Shown: one piece after another, positions 8,623-16,735 of the stretch
Layout: every line of letters begins with the position of its first letter
Numbering within the stretch: the stretch's first letter is position 1
Assembly (NCBI RefSeq): GCF_003350545.1
Contig: NZ_QQBA01000003.1
Location: 186,001 to 250,000 of the forward strand
Source of the DNA: Flavobacterium glaciei
Lineage (GTDB): Bacteria; Bacteroidota; Bacteroidia; Flavobacteriales; Flavobacteriaceae
DNA: 64,000 nucleotides
Direction of reading: 5' to 3'
Notes under the pieces: generated by a model
What the model was told of the DNA's origin: nothing
Seen by the model: the letters and a program-made list of their open reading frames with translations, nothing else
Database searches by the model: none
Made by a program: the position numbers and the translations under genes

Positions 8623-9375
8623 ATGCAATTACCCAAAAACAAAAAAATATATTTCGCCTCTGACCAACATTTTGGCGCGCCAACTCCTGAATTGAGTTTT
8701 CCGAGAGAACAGAAATTCGTGGCTTGGCTCGATGAAGTAAAAGGCGATGCTGAAGCTATTTTTTTGTTGGGCGATTTATTTGATTTTTGGTTCGAATATA
8801 AAACCGTAGTGCCAAAAGGGTTTATTCGTGTTTTAGGCAAACTCGCAGAAATCCGAGACAGCGGAATCCCTATTTATTTCTTCGTGGGAAACCATGATCT
8901 ATGGATGGTCGATTATTTTCAGAAAGAACTGAATATTCCCGTATTTCATGACAATCAAGAATATACTTTTGGAGATAAAACATTCCTTATTGGCCACGGT
9001 GACGGTAAAGGTCCAGGCGATTTAGGATACAAACGCATGAAAAAGATATTTACAAATCCATTTTTCAAATGGCTTTTTAGATGGCTTCATCCGGATATTG
9101 GTGTGAAACTGGCGCAATATCTTTCCGTAAAAAACAAACTTATTTCTGGTGATGAAGATGTAACTTTTCTTGGAGAAGACAATGAATGGCTTATTCTTTA
9201 TTCCAAAAGAAAACTGGAAACCAAACACTACAATTATCTTATCTTTGGACACCGTCATTTGCCTATGAAAGTAACCGTAGGCGAAAATGCTGAATATGTG
9301 AATCTAGGTGACTGGATTACGTATTTTACATACGGAGTTTTTGATGGCGAGAATTTTGAGATTAAAAAGTATTAA
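8623..9375 (+). CDS. lpxH: UDP-2,3-diacylglucosamine diphosphatase
   Basis: LpxH cleaves UDP-2,3-diacylglucosamine to lipid X and UMP in lipid A synthesis at the inner membrane surface. The calcineurin-like metallophosphoesterase motifs are all visible in order: SDQHFG, LLGDLFDFW, GNHDLW, GHGDG and FGHRHLP. The length of 250 is close to E. coli LpxH (240). It follows queD by 4 bases. Its stop codon directly abuts the stop codon of the convergent MFS gene with no bases between, so any terminator must lie inside coding sequence. Confidence 0.9.
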   Translation: MQLPKNKKIYFASDQHFGAPTPELSFPREQKFVAWLDEVKGDAEAIFLLGDLFDFWFEYKTVVPKGFIRVLGKLAEIRDSGIPIYFFVGNHDLWMVDYFQKELNIPVFHDNQEYTFGDKTFLIGHGDGKGPGDLGYKRMKKIFTNPFFKWLFRWLHPDIGVKLAQYLSVKNKLISGDEDVTFLGEDNEWLILYSKRKLETKHYNYLIFGHRHLPMKVTVGENAEYVNLGDWITYFTYGVFDGENFEIKKY

Positions 9376-10644
9376 TTACTCGCTCTTTTCGTGTTCCTCT
9401 ATATCTTTTTGCAAGTCCAGTTTTCTAAAAGTTGGGGATACGGCTCCGGTAATAAACACGGTAATCAATGTCATGCTTCCGCCAAAGACCACTGCGCTAA
9501 CGGTTCCCATCAGTTTTGCAGTTAATCCACTTTCAAAAGCCCCCAATTCATTAGAGGAACCCACAAAAATAGAATTCACTGCTGCTACTCGCCCTCGCAT
9601 GTGATCGGGAGTTTTTAATTGCAAAATAGTTTGACGTATCACCACCGAAATCCCATCGAAAACACCGCTTAAAAACAAAGCCACTACAGACAACCAAAAA
9701 ATAGAAGAAAGTCCAAAAACGATAATGCAAATCCCAAACGCAAAAATTGCTGAGAGCAGTTTCATCCCCGCATTTTTAGTAAAAGGAATGTATGCAGAAA
9801 TAATAAGCATCAAAAAAGCGCCAACAGCCGGAGCAGCTCTCAAAATACCAAATCCCTGTGGCCCCACTTTTAAAATATCTTGTGCAAAAATAGGCAACAG
9901 CGCAACGGCTCCACCAAAAAGAACTGCAATCATATCCAACGATAAAGCGCCTAAAATTGTTTTGTTATTGAAAACAAATTTTACACCTTCTTTCAAACTT
10001 TCCATAATAGGTTCGCCAATTTTTGGATTTAAAATAGGCTTTGTTGCAATTTGGGTTAAAGCAATCAATGCAAGAAGCGAACATCCCAAAACGATTGACA
10101 TGGACCAGTGTACGCCAATCCAATTAATAGAAAAACCGGCTACTGCAGGCCCTAAAACCGAACTTATTTGCCAAACGGAACTGCTCCAAGAGGCAGCATT
10201 TGGGTATTCTTTTTTAGGAACAATTAATGCCAAAAGAGAAAATATTGTTGGACCAAGAAAAGCACGGACTAATCCTCCTAAGAACACGAAAAAGTAAATG
10301 GAATATAAAATAGTTTGGGTAGAAAAATCTTTTATAAAAGGTGGCCACGTCAATAAAAACAAGCCCAAACTGATGATTGAAAACCCTAAAATACATTTCA
10401 AGAGCAATCCTTTTTTCTCTTTTTGATCAACGATGTGGCCAGCAAATAATGCCATCGAAATGGCTGGAATAACCTCCATTAATCCAATGATTCCTAACGA
10501 CAACGGATTTTTGGTCAAACTGTATACTTCCCATTCAATGACGATAAACTGCATCGACCATCCAAAAACCATAGCGAAACGTAAGAACAAAAAAATATTA
10601 AATTCTTTATAACGCAGCGCCGAGTAGGGGTCTTTTTTTTTCAT
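9376..10644 (-). CDS. MFS transporter (MFS_3/enterobactin-exporter type)
   Basis: Hydrophobic protein of 422 residues with about 12 predicted membrane helices. The loop between helices 2 and 3 reads GHIVDQKEKKG, a form of the MFS motif A. The N-terminal RYKEFNIFLFLR is typical of the MFS_3 branch that exports small molecules. The C-terminus ends in a charged cytoplasmic tail. It starts ten bases after the recJ stop, so it is probably co-transcribed with recJ. The substrate is unknown. Confidence 0.85.
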   Translation of the reverse strand: MKKKDPYSALRYKEFNIFLFLRFAMVFGWSMQFIVIEWEVYSLTKNPLSLGIIGLMEVIPAISMALFAGHIVDQKEKKGLLLKCILGFSIISLGLFLLTWPPFIKDFSTQTILYSIYFFVFLGGLVRAFLGPTIFSLLALIVPKKEYPNAASWSSSVWQISSVLGPAVAGFSINWIGVHWSMSIVLGCSLLALIALTQIATKPILNPKIGEPIMESLKEGVKFVFNNKTILGALSLDMIAVLFGGAVALLPIFAQDILKVGPQGFGILRAAPAVGAFLMLIISAYIPFTKNAGMKLLSAIFAFGICIIVFGLSSIFWLSVVALFLSGVFDGISVVIRQTILQLKTPDHMRGRVAAVNSIFVGSSNELGAFESGLTAKLMGTVSAVVFGGSMTLITVFITGAVSPTFRKLDLQKDIEEHEKSE

Positions 10645-10654
10645 AACAAAAGAA

Positions 10655-12355
10655 TCATTCTTTAATATCTCGCAATCGCAATTGCAAACTTAATTTGCCT
10701 TTCCATTCGTTTTCATCAATGCAATACACGGCTTGAAAAGGTTTTTGATGGGTAGTCAGTTCGATTTTGTTTCCCAAATTAAACCCAATAGCAGCGATAC
10801 CTTCGGTCCCGGGACTTTGGGATTGTTTGACAAAAAGTTTTAGGTGTTCGTCTTCTTGTCCCATAGGTTTTCCATAACCGGTGTCTTTGATGTTTTTAGT
10901 TAAGAAAATTGGGGTCATATTTTGCGGTCCGTACGGTTCAAATTGTTTCAGAATTCGGACTAATTTTGGAGTAATATCTGCAAAATTAATTTCAGCATCA
11001 ACTGTAATTTCTGGAGTTAACATATCGGGATGGATGGTTCTTTCGACTTCTTTTTCGAAAGCCTCTTTGAAAATTTGATAGTTTTCTTCCTTCAACGTCA
11101 TTCCTGCTGCATACATGTGACCACCAAATTGTTCCAAATGTTCTGTACACGCTTCAAGCGCATTATACACATCAAATCCTTTTACGGAACGTGCTGAAGC
11201 TGCATATTTATCGCCGCTTTTGGTAAAAACAAGTGTCGGACGATAATAGGTTTCAATCAATCGGGAAGCGACAATTCCAATCACTCCTTTATGCCAATCT
11301 TCTTGAAAAACTACTGAAGTAAAACGTTCTTTTTCGTTGTTTTTCTCAATTTGTTGTAATGCTTCTTTGGTGATTAATTTGTCTAAATCTTTTCGCTCCG
11401 AATTATACGCCTCGATTTCAGAAGCAAATTGTTGGGCTTGCTCAAAATCAAATTCGGTTAATAATTCCACCGCATGATTCCCATGTTTGATGCGTCCGGC
11501 GGCGTTTATTCTGGGTGCGATGATGAAAACAACATCGGTAATATCTAAAGTTTGTTTTTTTATTTGGTGAATAATGGCTTTAATTCCTGGTCTTGGGTTA
11601 GAATTGATGACTTGCAATCCAAAATAAGCCAGCACCCGATTTTCTCCGGTCATTGGGACGATATCAGCAGCAATCGCAGCTGAAACTAAATCCAGATACG
11701 GAATCAAATCATCGATTGTTTCATTTCGGTTTTGGCCTAAAGCCTGAATCAATTTGAAACCTATTCCGCAACCGCACAATTCATCGTAGGGATAGGAGCA
11801 ATCGTCTCTTTTTGGATCGAGAATGGCAATAGCTTCGGGTAAAAATTCTCCCGGTCTGTGGTGGTCACAAATGATAAAATCGATGTTTTTTGCTTTGGCG
11901 TAGGCCACATGATCGATGGATTTTATACCACAATCTAAAGCTATGATAAGTGAAAATCCATTGTCATCAGCAAAGTCAATTCCCTTAAAAGATACTCCAT
12001 AGCCTTCGTCATAACGATCCGGAATATAGGTCGTCACGTTCGGATAATAGGTTTTTAAATAGGAAGAAACGAGTGAAACTGCCGTGGTTCCATCGACATC
12101 ATAATCACCAAAAACAAGAATATTTTCTTGATTTTCAATCGCTTTTTCAATTCGGTTCACTGCTTTTTCCATATCTTTCATCAAGTATGGATCGTGCAAA
12201 TCCGCTAAACTCGGGCGAAAAAACCGTCTGGCATCTTCAAATGTTTCAATACCGCGTTGCACTAATAAAGTGGCCACAAAATCTTCTACATTCAACGTTT
12301 TCGCCAAATGTTGTACAGTTTCTTCTGAAGGTTTTGGTTTTAAGGTCCAACGCAT
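10655..12355 (-). CDS. recJ: single-stranded-DNA-specific exonuclease RecJ
   Basis: RecJ degrades single-stranded DNA 5' to 3' in recombination and mismatch repair. The 566-residue protein has the DHH-family motifs: FGDYDVDGTTAVS (motif I), ALDCG, CDHHRPGE (DHH) and DPKRDD, then a DHHA1 domain with GRIKHGNHAVELL and GVIGIVASRLIE, and a C-terminal OB-like domain. All metal-binding residues appear intact. Upstream is a 107-base gap with a GAGCGCAGTCGAG-type hairpin; downstream is the MFS gene. Confidence 0.95.
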   Translation of the reverse strand: MRWTLKPKPSEETVQHLAKTLNVEDFVATLLVQRGIETFEDARRFFRPSLADLHDPYLMKDMEKAVNRIEKAIENQENILVFGDYDVDGTTAVSLVSSYLKTYYPNVTTYIPDRYDEGYGVSFKGIDFADDNGFSLIIALDCGIKSIDHVAYAKAKNIDFIICDHHRPGEFLPEAIAILDPKRDDCSYPYDELCGCGIGFKLIQALGQNRNETIDDLIPYLDLVSAAIAADIVPMTGENRVLAYFGLQVINSNPRPGIKAIIHQIKKQTLDITDVVFIIAPRINAAGRIKHGNHAVELLTEFDFEQAQQFASEIEAYNSERKDLDKLITKEALQQIEKNNEKERFTSVVFQEDWHKGVIGIVASRLIETYYRPTLVFTKSGDKYAASARSVKGFDVYNALEACTEHLEQFGGHMYAAGMTLKEENYQIFKEAFEKEVERTIHPDMLTPEITVDAEINFADITPKLVRILKQFEPYGPQNMTPIFLTKNIKDTGYGKPMGQEDEHLKLFVKQSQSPGTEGIAAIGFNLGNKIELTTHQKPFQAVYCIDENEWKGKLSLQLRLRDIKE

Positions 12356-12397
12356 ATTGATTTTGTGTTATAGAATTGTGTTAGGAATTTTGTCGGA

Positions 12398-12441
12398 TCG
12401 AGCGCAGTAGAGAGTAACTGATGTGTCTCGACTGCGCTCGA
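12398..12441. repeat. inverted repeat of the GAGCGCAGTCGAG family
   Basis: TCGAGCGCAGTAGAGA (12398-12413) and TCTCGACTGCGCTCGA (12426-12441) pair over 16 bp with one mismatch, loop 12 bases. The core word recurs inside leuS (39891-39904). It sits between the HopJ-family gene and recJ, both minus strand, and lacks a T-run, so a repeat or mRNA stability structure is more likely than a terminator. Confidence 0.65.
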
Positions 12442-12462
12442 CCTGACAGCGAATTTTTATTT

Positions 12463-12807
12463 TTATTTCAACACTAAAGCACTTCCGTAAAAGGCAATTC
12501 CATCCCAACCGGTTTTCATGAAATTGCGGATGTTTTGGTGATCAGTTCCGTTTGGATTTTGTAAAACATCTTCGTAATAATAGGCTCCAAAACAGGCTAG
12601 TGTTTCTGCTTCTGATAAGTTTTGAATTTCGGCGAACGAAAATAATTTACAAGATCCTGAATTTTCTCCTGCGGCATTGTGTTGCAAACCATTCTCGAAT
12701 GCTGTAGGTGTAAAGTCGTAGTTTTCTTCGACAGTAGCAATGGTTTCTGAAAACACTATCGCTTCAGGTGTTTGTTTTAATTTCTCTAAAAAAGCGGCTA
12801 TAGTCAT
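12463..12807 (-). CDS. HopJ-family protein
   Basis: A 114-residue protein resembling the HopJ family (named after a Pseudomonas type III effector but common in free-living bacteria). Recognisable stretches are FENGLQHNAAGENSGSCKLF and CFGAYYYEDVLQNPNG..HQNIRNFM, then WDGI.F.G.AL at the C-terminus. The ATG at 12807 is chosen; an upstream extension would overlap the amine oxidase gene and has no family support. It starts 16 bases after the amine oxidase stop. No type III secretion genes are nearby, so an effector role is unlikely; the function is unknown. Confidence 0.8.
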   Translation of the reverse strand: MTIAAFLEKLKQTPEAIVFSETIATVEENYDFTPTAFENGLQHNAAGENSGSCKLFSFAEIQNLSEAETLACFGAYYYEDVLQNPNGTDHQNIRNFMKTGWDGIAFYGSALVLK

Positions 12808-12823
12808 ATTGATTTTTAATTGT

Positions 12824-13876
12824 TTAGAATTGTGAGGCAATTGTTTTCGCGGCATAAATAGCGCCATCCATATAACCAGGGTTTTGAGTGGCGGTTTCAG
12901 CACCCGAAACATATAATTTTTCGTTTAGTAACGGTGTTCTGAAAAGGGAATGTCCGTTGTTTTGGTGCGCTAAAACGAGTTGTTCATACGGCTGAAAGGT
13001 AAGCGGTTCTTCCCTCCAAACGGTCTCATAATAGGCTACATAATCCGTAGCTTCTGACCCAAAGAATGTCGTTAGTTGCGCTATTACTTTTTCTTTGCGT
13101 TCTTCAAAAGATAGGACTACGGTTCCCCCATTTAGGAAACCTTTCAGTGCAAAACCGGAGTTATCGGCGGTGCTGTGGTCGTACATTTCCTGAATAATAC
13201 TAGCTTGACTGAACAATGTTCCGGAATAGTTGTTCTGTTTCCAAAAAGGAGTTTTATATTCCATAGCAAATTTTATGGATTCGCCCATCCAAGTATGCGT
13301 TTTCTTCGCTAGTTGTGTAAAATTGTCGGGTAATTTGGGTTCAAAAAGCACCGAGTTTACAAGCAAATTAGGTGGAATAGTGCTAATCACTTTATCAGCT
13401 GAATAAATGTTTCCGCTTGAATCCGTTACTATTAATTGATTATTTTGCTCTTTTATCCCCGTTATTCTAGTTTGTGTTTTAATATGTTGCTGACCAATCT
13501 CAGAGACTAATCTATTAATCAATGATGTCGTTCCACCCACGATACGAAAAGAAGGTTCTTCGGAATCTGAGATTTCAAATTTTTGTGGTGGCACAAAAGA
13601 CATCGTTTCAAATAATGAAATGCCCTTTGTATGTTGTCTAAAATAAGGGAGTTCTAAAGTGTTGAGTACTTCTAAAAGATGCCGGTGTTGATTTCCAAAC
13701 CAAGTCGCACCCATTTCCATCGTGACAGCTGTTGCCCCTGTAATGGTTTTTATTCGGCCTCCAATTCTGGTATTAGCCTCCAATATCAGAACTTCAATCC
13801 CTTTTTTTTGAAGTAAAAAAGCAGTGTAGAGTCCACAAAGTCCTGCACCGATTACAATAACTTTTTCCTTTTTCAT
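12824..13876 (-). CDS. flavin-containing amine oxidase family protein
   Basis: FAD-dependent oxidoreductase of the monoamine oxidase/phytoene desaturase superfamily. The N-terminal motif VIGAGLCGLYTAFLL followed by LEANTRIGGRI is the standard FAD-binding signature, and the C-terminal YVSGAETATQNPGYMDGAIYAA is the second FAD contact region. At 350 residues it is shorter than typical bacterial monoamine oxidases (about 450), with a reduced substrate domain. It is two bases downstream of rsmI and probably in one transcript with it and the HopJ-family gene. Substrate unknown. Confidence 0.85.
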   Translation of the reverse strand: MKKEKVIVIGAGLCGLYTAFLLQKKGIEVLILEANTRIGGRIKTITGATAVTMEMGATWFGNQHRHLLEVLNTLELPYFRQHTKGISLFETMSFVPPQKFEISDSEEPSFRIVGGTTSLINRLVSEIGQQHIKTQTRITGIKEQNNQLIVTDSSGNIYSADKVISTIPPNLLVNSVLFEPKLPDNFTQLAKKTHTWMGESIKFAMEYKTPFWKQNNYSGTLFSQASIIQEMYDHSTADNSGFALKGFLNGGTVVLSFEERKEKVIAQLTTFFGSEATDYVAYYETVWREEPLTFQPYEQLVLAHQNNGHSLFRTPLLNEKLYVSGAETATQNPGYMDGAIYAAKTIASQF

Positions 13877-13878
13877 GA

Positions 13879-14592
13879 TTACTCTTCAGCTGAGAATTTA
13901 GATTTTTTAGGTTCTTTTGTTGTTGGTTTTCCACCTACAACCACAACAATTTCTCCTCTAGGAGCTATTTTTTCAAAATGGGTCAAAACTTCTCGTACTG
14001 TTCCTCGAACATTTTCTTCGTGTAATTTTGATAATTCTCTACAAACACAAATCGGTCTGTCTTCACCAAAATAAGTAATGAATTCCGATAAAGTCTTCAC
14101 TAATTTATGCGGTGAAACATATAAAATCATTGTACGCGTTTCTTCGGCTAAGGCCAAATAACGTGTTTGTTTCCCCTTTTTATCAGGCAAAAAACCTTCG
14201 AAAACGAATTTATCATTCGGTAAGCCACTATTTACTAATGCCGGAACAAATGCTGTTGCACCGGGCAAACATTCAACTTCAACTCCATTTTCAACACAAG
14301 CGCGGGTTAATAAAAATCCGGGATCAGAAATGGCAGGCGTTCCCGCATCTGAAATTAAAGCGATATTTTCTCCCGCCTTTAAACGAGAAATTAAATTCTC
14401 AACGGTTTTGTGTTCGTTGTGCATGTGATGGCTGTACATGTGCGTGCCAATTTCGAAATGCTTTAACAATTTTCCACTCGTACGCGTGTCTTCTGCGAGA
14501 ATCAAATCGACTTCCTTAAGAATCCGGATGGCTCGAAAAGTCATGTCTTCAAGATTGCCTATAGGTGTAGGTACGATATATAATTTTGACAT
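13879..14592 (-). CDS. rsmI: 16S rRNA (cytidine1402-2'-O)-methyltransferase
   Basis: RsmI methylates the ribose of C1402 in the decoding centre of 16S rRNA. The tetrapyrrole-methylase fold shows the motifs LYIVPTPIGNLEDMT, LAEDTRTSGKLL, ISDAGTPAISDPG and the GATAFVPALVNSGLP region. The ATG at 14592 is chosen because MSKLYIVPTPIGNL is the family N-terminus; seven upstream residues are non-conserved. The Lys-rich tail after the domain is short. 237 residues is slightly short of E. coli RsmI (286). It leads an apparent rsmI-amine oxidase-HopJ transcript. Confidence 0.95.
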   Translation of the reverse strand: MSKLYIVPTPIGNLEDMTFRAIRILKEVDLILAEDTRTSGKLLKHFEIGTHMYSHHMHNEHKTVENLISRLKAGENIALISDAGTPAISDPGFLLTRACVENGVEVECLPGATAFVPALVNSGLPNDKFVFEGFLPDKKGKQTRYLALAEETRTMILYVSPHKLVKTLSEFITYFGEDRPICVCRELSKLHEENVRGTVREVLTHFEKIAPRGEIVVVVGGKPTTKEPKKSKFSAEE

Positions 14593-14669
14593 AAATAAAA
14601 TAATTGAATACAAATTTTATAGAAAATCTGTATTTGTTCAAATGTATATTCAGAAAAATTCAAGGAAAT

Positions 14670-15707
14670 TTACAAGAATTTTTTCTCTATTATATCCATA
14701 AAACGTTCTTCATAATCCTGTTTTCCCTCCCAATTGTTGTAGTCTGGTTTTACCATTTCCTGAATAAAATCTCTGGTTTCATAAAACGTATCAAACGTGA
14801 TAAGTTGGCTTAAAACACGATTGTAGTCTTCGCTACTATTGCCAAAAAGGTGTTTTATAAAAGCGATGCGATCATTCAAATCGATATTGATTCCTTTAGC
14901 TAATTTTTCGTTCAGCGAAACTGTTTTTGGCTCAACAGCTTCCTCTTTGATAGGTACTACTTTTTCTTCCTCTGTAACGATTTCTTTTGGAGTTTCGATT
15001 ACTACTGCAGTAGGAATATTTTCAATTTGTTGTACTTTTACAAACTGTGTGTCATGGTAATTTCCGCCCAATAAATCTTCGAAAGAAATTTGTACCGGTT
15101 CCATTTTCTTTGGTACTTCCAGTTCCGCTTGTACTTCCTCTTCTTGTGACAGTTCAAAAGCCGGAGTGAATCGATCCGTTTCTTTTTCCGCTTGAACTAT
15201 TTCTTCTTCAAAAACAGATTCATCTTCTATTTCTTGTTCTGTAGTTATTTCTTCATTAGAAATTGTTTCTTCCAAAGTAGCTCCAACGGTTTCTTCTTCC
15301 ACAATACTCGTTTCAGATTCATCATTAGCTGCTGTGGTTTCTTCCAAAGGAGCTTCAACAGTCTCTTCTTCCACACTACTTGTTTCAGATTCAGATGAAT
15401 CAACAGTTGTTGGTTCTTCCAAAGGCGTTTCAACAATTTCTTCGGCAATAGTTTCTTCGACTACAGCTTTAATTTCCTGTTGAACTGATTCTGTTTTATC
15501 AAAAATAGATTCAATTTTTTGTTCCACTTCAGCTGTGCCAATAGTCGGTTTTGCTTCACTAAAGTGTTCGTCTACAAATCGTAAGACAGAAAGTTTTTCA
15601 TATAACTTCTGCGTTTCCAGATATAATTGATTGATGTCAGATTTATTTTTTAGTTGTAATATTCTGTGTGCAATGCTGATTAAATCGGCTTCCAATTTTT
15701 TTTTCAT
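14670..15707 (-). CDS. conserved hypothetical protein with long acidic repeat region
   Basis: I do not recognise a named family. The 345-residue protein has a basic helical N-terminus (MKKKLEADLISIAHRI), a very Glu/Thr/Val-rich middle (about 80-210) with near-repeated blocks such as EEETVEAPLEETT and EEETVGATLEETI, and a compact C-terminal domain (about 265-345; LNDRIAFIKHLFGNSSEDYN). No signal peptide or membrane helix is seen, so it is probably cytoplasmic. It diverges from tdk. The acidic region is likely disordered and looks expanded by in-frame repeat slippage. Confidence 0.8.
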   Translation of the reverse strand: MKKKLEADLISIAHRILQLKNKSDINQLYLETQKLYEKLSVLRFVDEHFSEAKPTIGTAEVEQKIESIFDKTESVQQEIKAVVEETIAEEIVETPLEEPTTVDSSESETSSVEEETVEAPLEETTAANDESETSIVEEETVGATLEETISNEEITTEQEIEDESVFEEEIVQAEKETDRFTPAFELSQEEEVQAELEVPKKMEPVQISFEDLLGGNYHDTQFVKVQQIENIPTAVVIETPKEIVTEEEKVVPIKEEAVEPKTVSLNEKLAKGINIDLNDRIAFIKHLFGNSSEDYNRVLSQLITFDTFYETRDFIQEMVKPDYNNWEGKQDYEERFMDIIEKKFL

Positions 15708-15850
15708 AACTTTTGAAATTATAGTGTGTTAGGCGGGTCTTTTTTATAAATGTCTTCCTAGTTTTTATTTAGCATAAGGAAGAAGAAACCTTTGCTCGCG
15801 TTATTTATTTTTTAAATAAGAGCTCGCGAATCTCCGATTTAATAAAAATG

Positions 15851-15880
15851 TTATACTTTTGAAACGACGTAAAAGTATAA
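15851..15880 (+). promoter_or_regulatory. tdk promoter box overlapped by a perfect palindrome
   Basis: TTATACTTTT (15851-15860), ten bases, then AAAAGTATAA (15871-15880): a perfect 10 bp inverted repeat. TACTTTTG (15854-15861) is a TAnnTTTG -7 box, so transcription would start near 15866, inside the palindrome, about 85 bases before the tdk ATG. It is a candidate operator or 5'-end hairpin. The rest of the 15708-15951 gap holds a short TTATTTA/TAAATAA hairpin flanked by two GCTCGCG words. Confidence 0.5.
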
Positions 15881-15951
15881 AATTTTTAAGTCGGTTTTAT
15901 CCATTACAAAGTAATAAAAACTATTCATTTTTTAAGTCAGAAAAATACAAA

Positions 15952-16542
15952 ATGTTTCTCGAAAATACAGTAAATCATAAAGAACAATTTGGTTGGATCG
16001 AAGTCATTTGTGGCTCCATGTTTTCGGGTAAAACCGAAGAATTGATTCGTCGTTTGAAAAGAGCGCAGTTTGCCAAGCAAAAAGTAGAAATTTTTAAACC
16101 GGCAATCGATACGCGTTATGATGACGAGATGGTGGTGTCACATGACGCTAACGAAATCCGTTCCACACCTGTTCCTGCTGCTGCAAATATTGCCATTTTA
16201 GCGCAAGGTTGTGATGTAGTTGGTATTGACGAAGCACAGTTTTTTGATGATGAAATTGTAAAGATTTGTAATGATTTGGCAAATCAAGGAATCCGAGTGA
16301 TTGTTGCAGGATTAGACATGGATTTCAAAGGAAATCCTTTTGGCCCAATGCCCGCATTAATGGCAACTGCTGAGTATGTAACGAAAGTGCATGCTGTATG
16401 TACCCGCACCGGAAATCTGGCGAATTATAGTTTCCGAAAAACTGACAATGACAAACTAGTAATGTTAGGAGAAACCGAAGAATACGAACCCTTGAGTCGT
16501 GCCGCCTATTATCATGCGATGCGGAAAGATCAGGAGAAGTAA
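15952..16542 (+). CDS. tdk: thymidine kinase (type II, TK1-like)
   Basis: Tdk phosphorylates thymidine to dTMP in the salvage pathway. P-loop GSMFSGKT is at residues 21-28, the Walker B/catalytic part reads GIDEAQFF and the lasso region contains [15 protein letters not shown]. The ATG at 15952 is chosen because conservation begins just after it; a longer frame from 15859 adds a basic leader overlapping the promoter palindrome. The length of 196 is typical. Type II enzymes usually bind a structural zinc through CxxC plus a later Cys/His pair; here only one Cys (AVCTRTG) remains, and C-x-x-[CH] is replaced by SRAA. Confidence 0.93.
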   Translation: MFLENTVNHKEQFGWIEVICGSMFSGKTEELIRRLKRAQFAKQKVEIFKPAIDTRYDDEMVVSHDANEIRSTPVPAAANIAILAQGCDVVGIDEAQFFDDEIVKICNDLANQGIRVIVAGLDMDFKGNPFGPMPALMATAEYVTKVHAVCTRTGNLANYSFRKTDNDKLVMLGETEEYEPLSRAAYYHAMRKDQEK

Positions 16543-16591
16543 AATTTTCTCCCCTCCCGACGCTTCGGGACCCGAGACAGGATTAAAATAT

Positions 16592-16630
16592 AAAACCCTT
16601 TCAGTGTTCGAAACTCTGAAAGGGTTTTTC
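16592..16630 (+). terminator. tdk terminator
   Basis: AAAACCCTTTCAG (16592-16604), an 11-base loop, and CTGAAAGGGTTTT (16616-16628) form a perfect 13 bp stem ending in a T-run. A smaller TCCCGA/TCGGGA hairpin lies just upstream (about 16555-16570). A run of AATTCGTAATTCCAAATTC-type words at about 16697-16731 precedes the rpoN stop. Confidence 0.85.
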
Positions 16631-16735
16631 ATTTATAAATATAGTATGTTATTTCTTTGGATTGATTTAAAAAGAACTCCACAGTAAGAACATATAATTC
16701 TGAGTCGTAATTCGTAATTCCAAATTCGTAATTAT

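Noticed and set aside
15859..15951. Extended N-terminus for Tdk (31 residues)
   Set aside because: It would start inside the promoter palindrome and is basic and non-conserved; the ATG at 15952 fits better.
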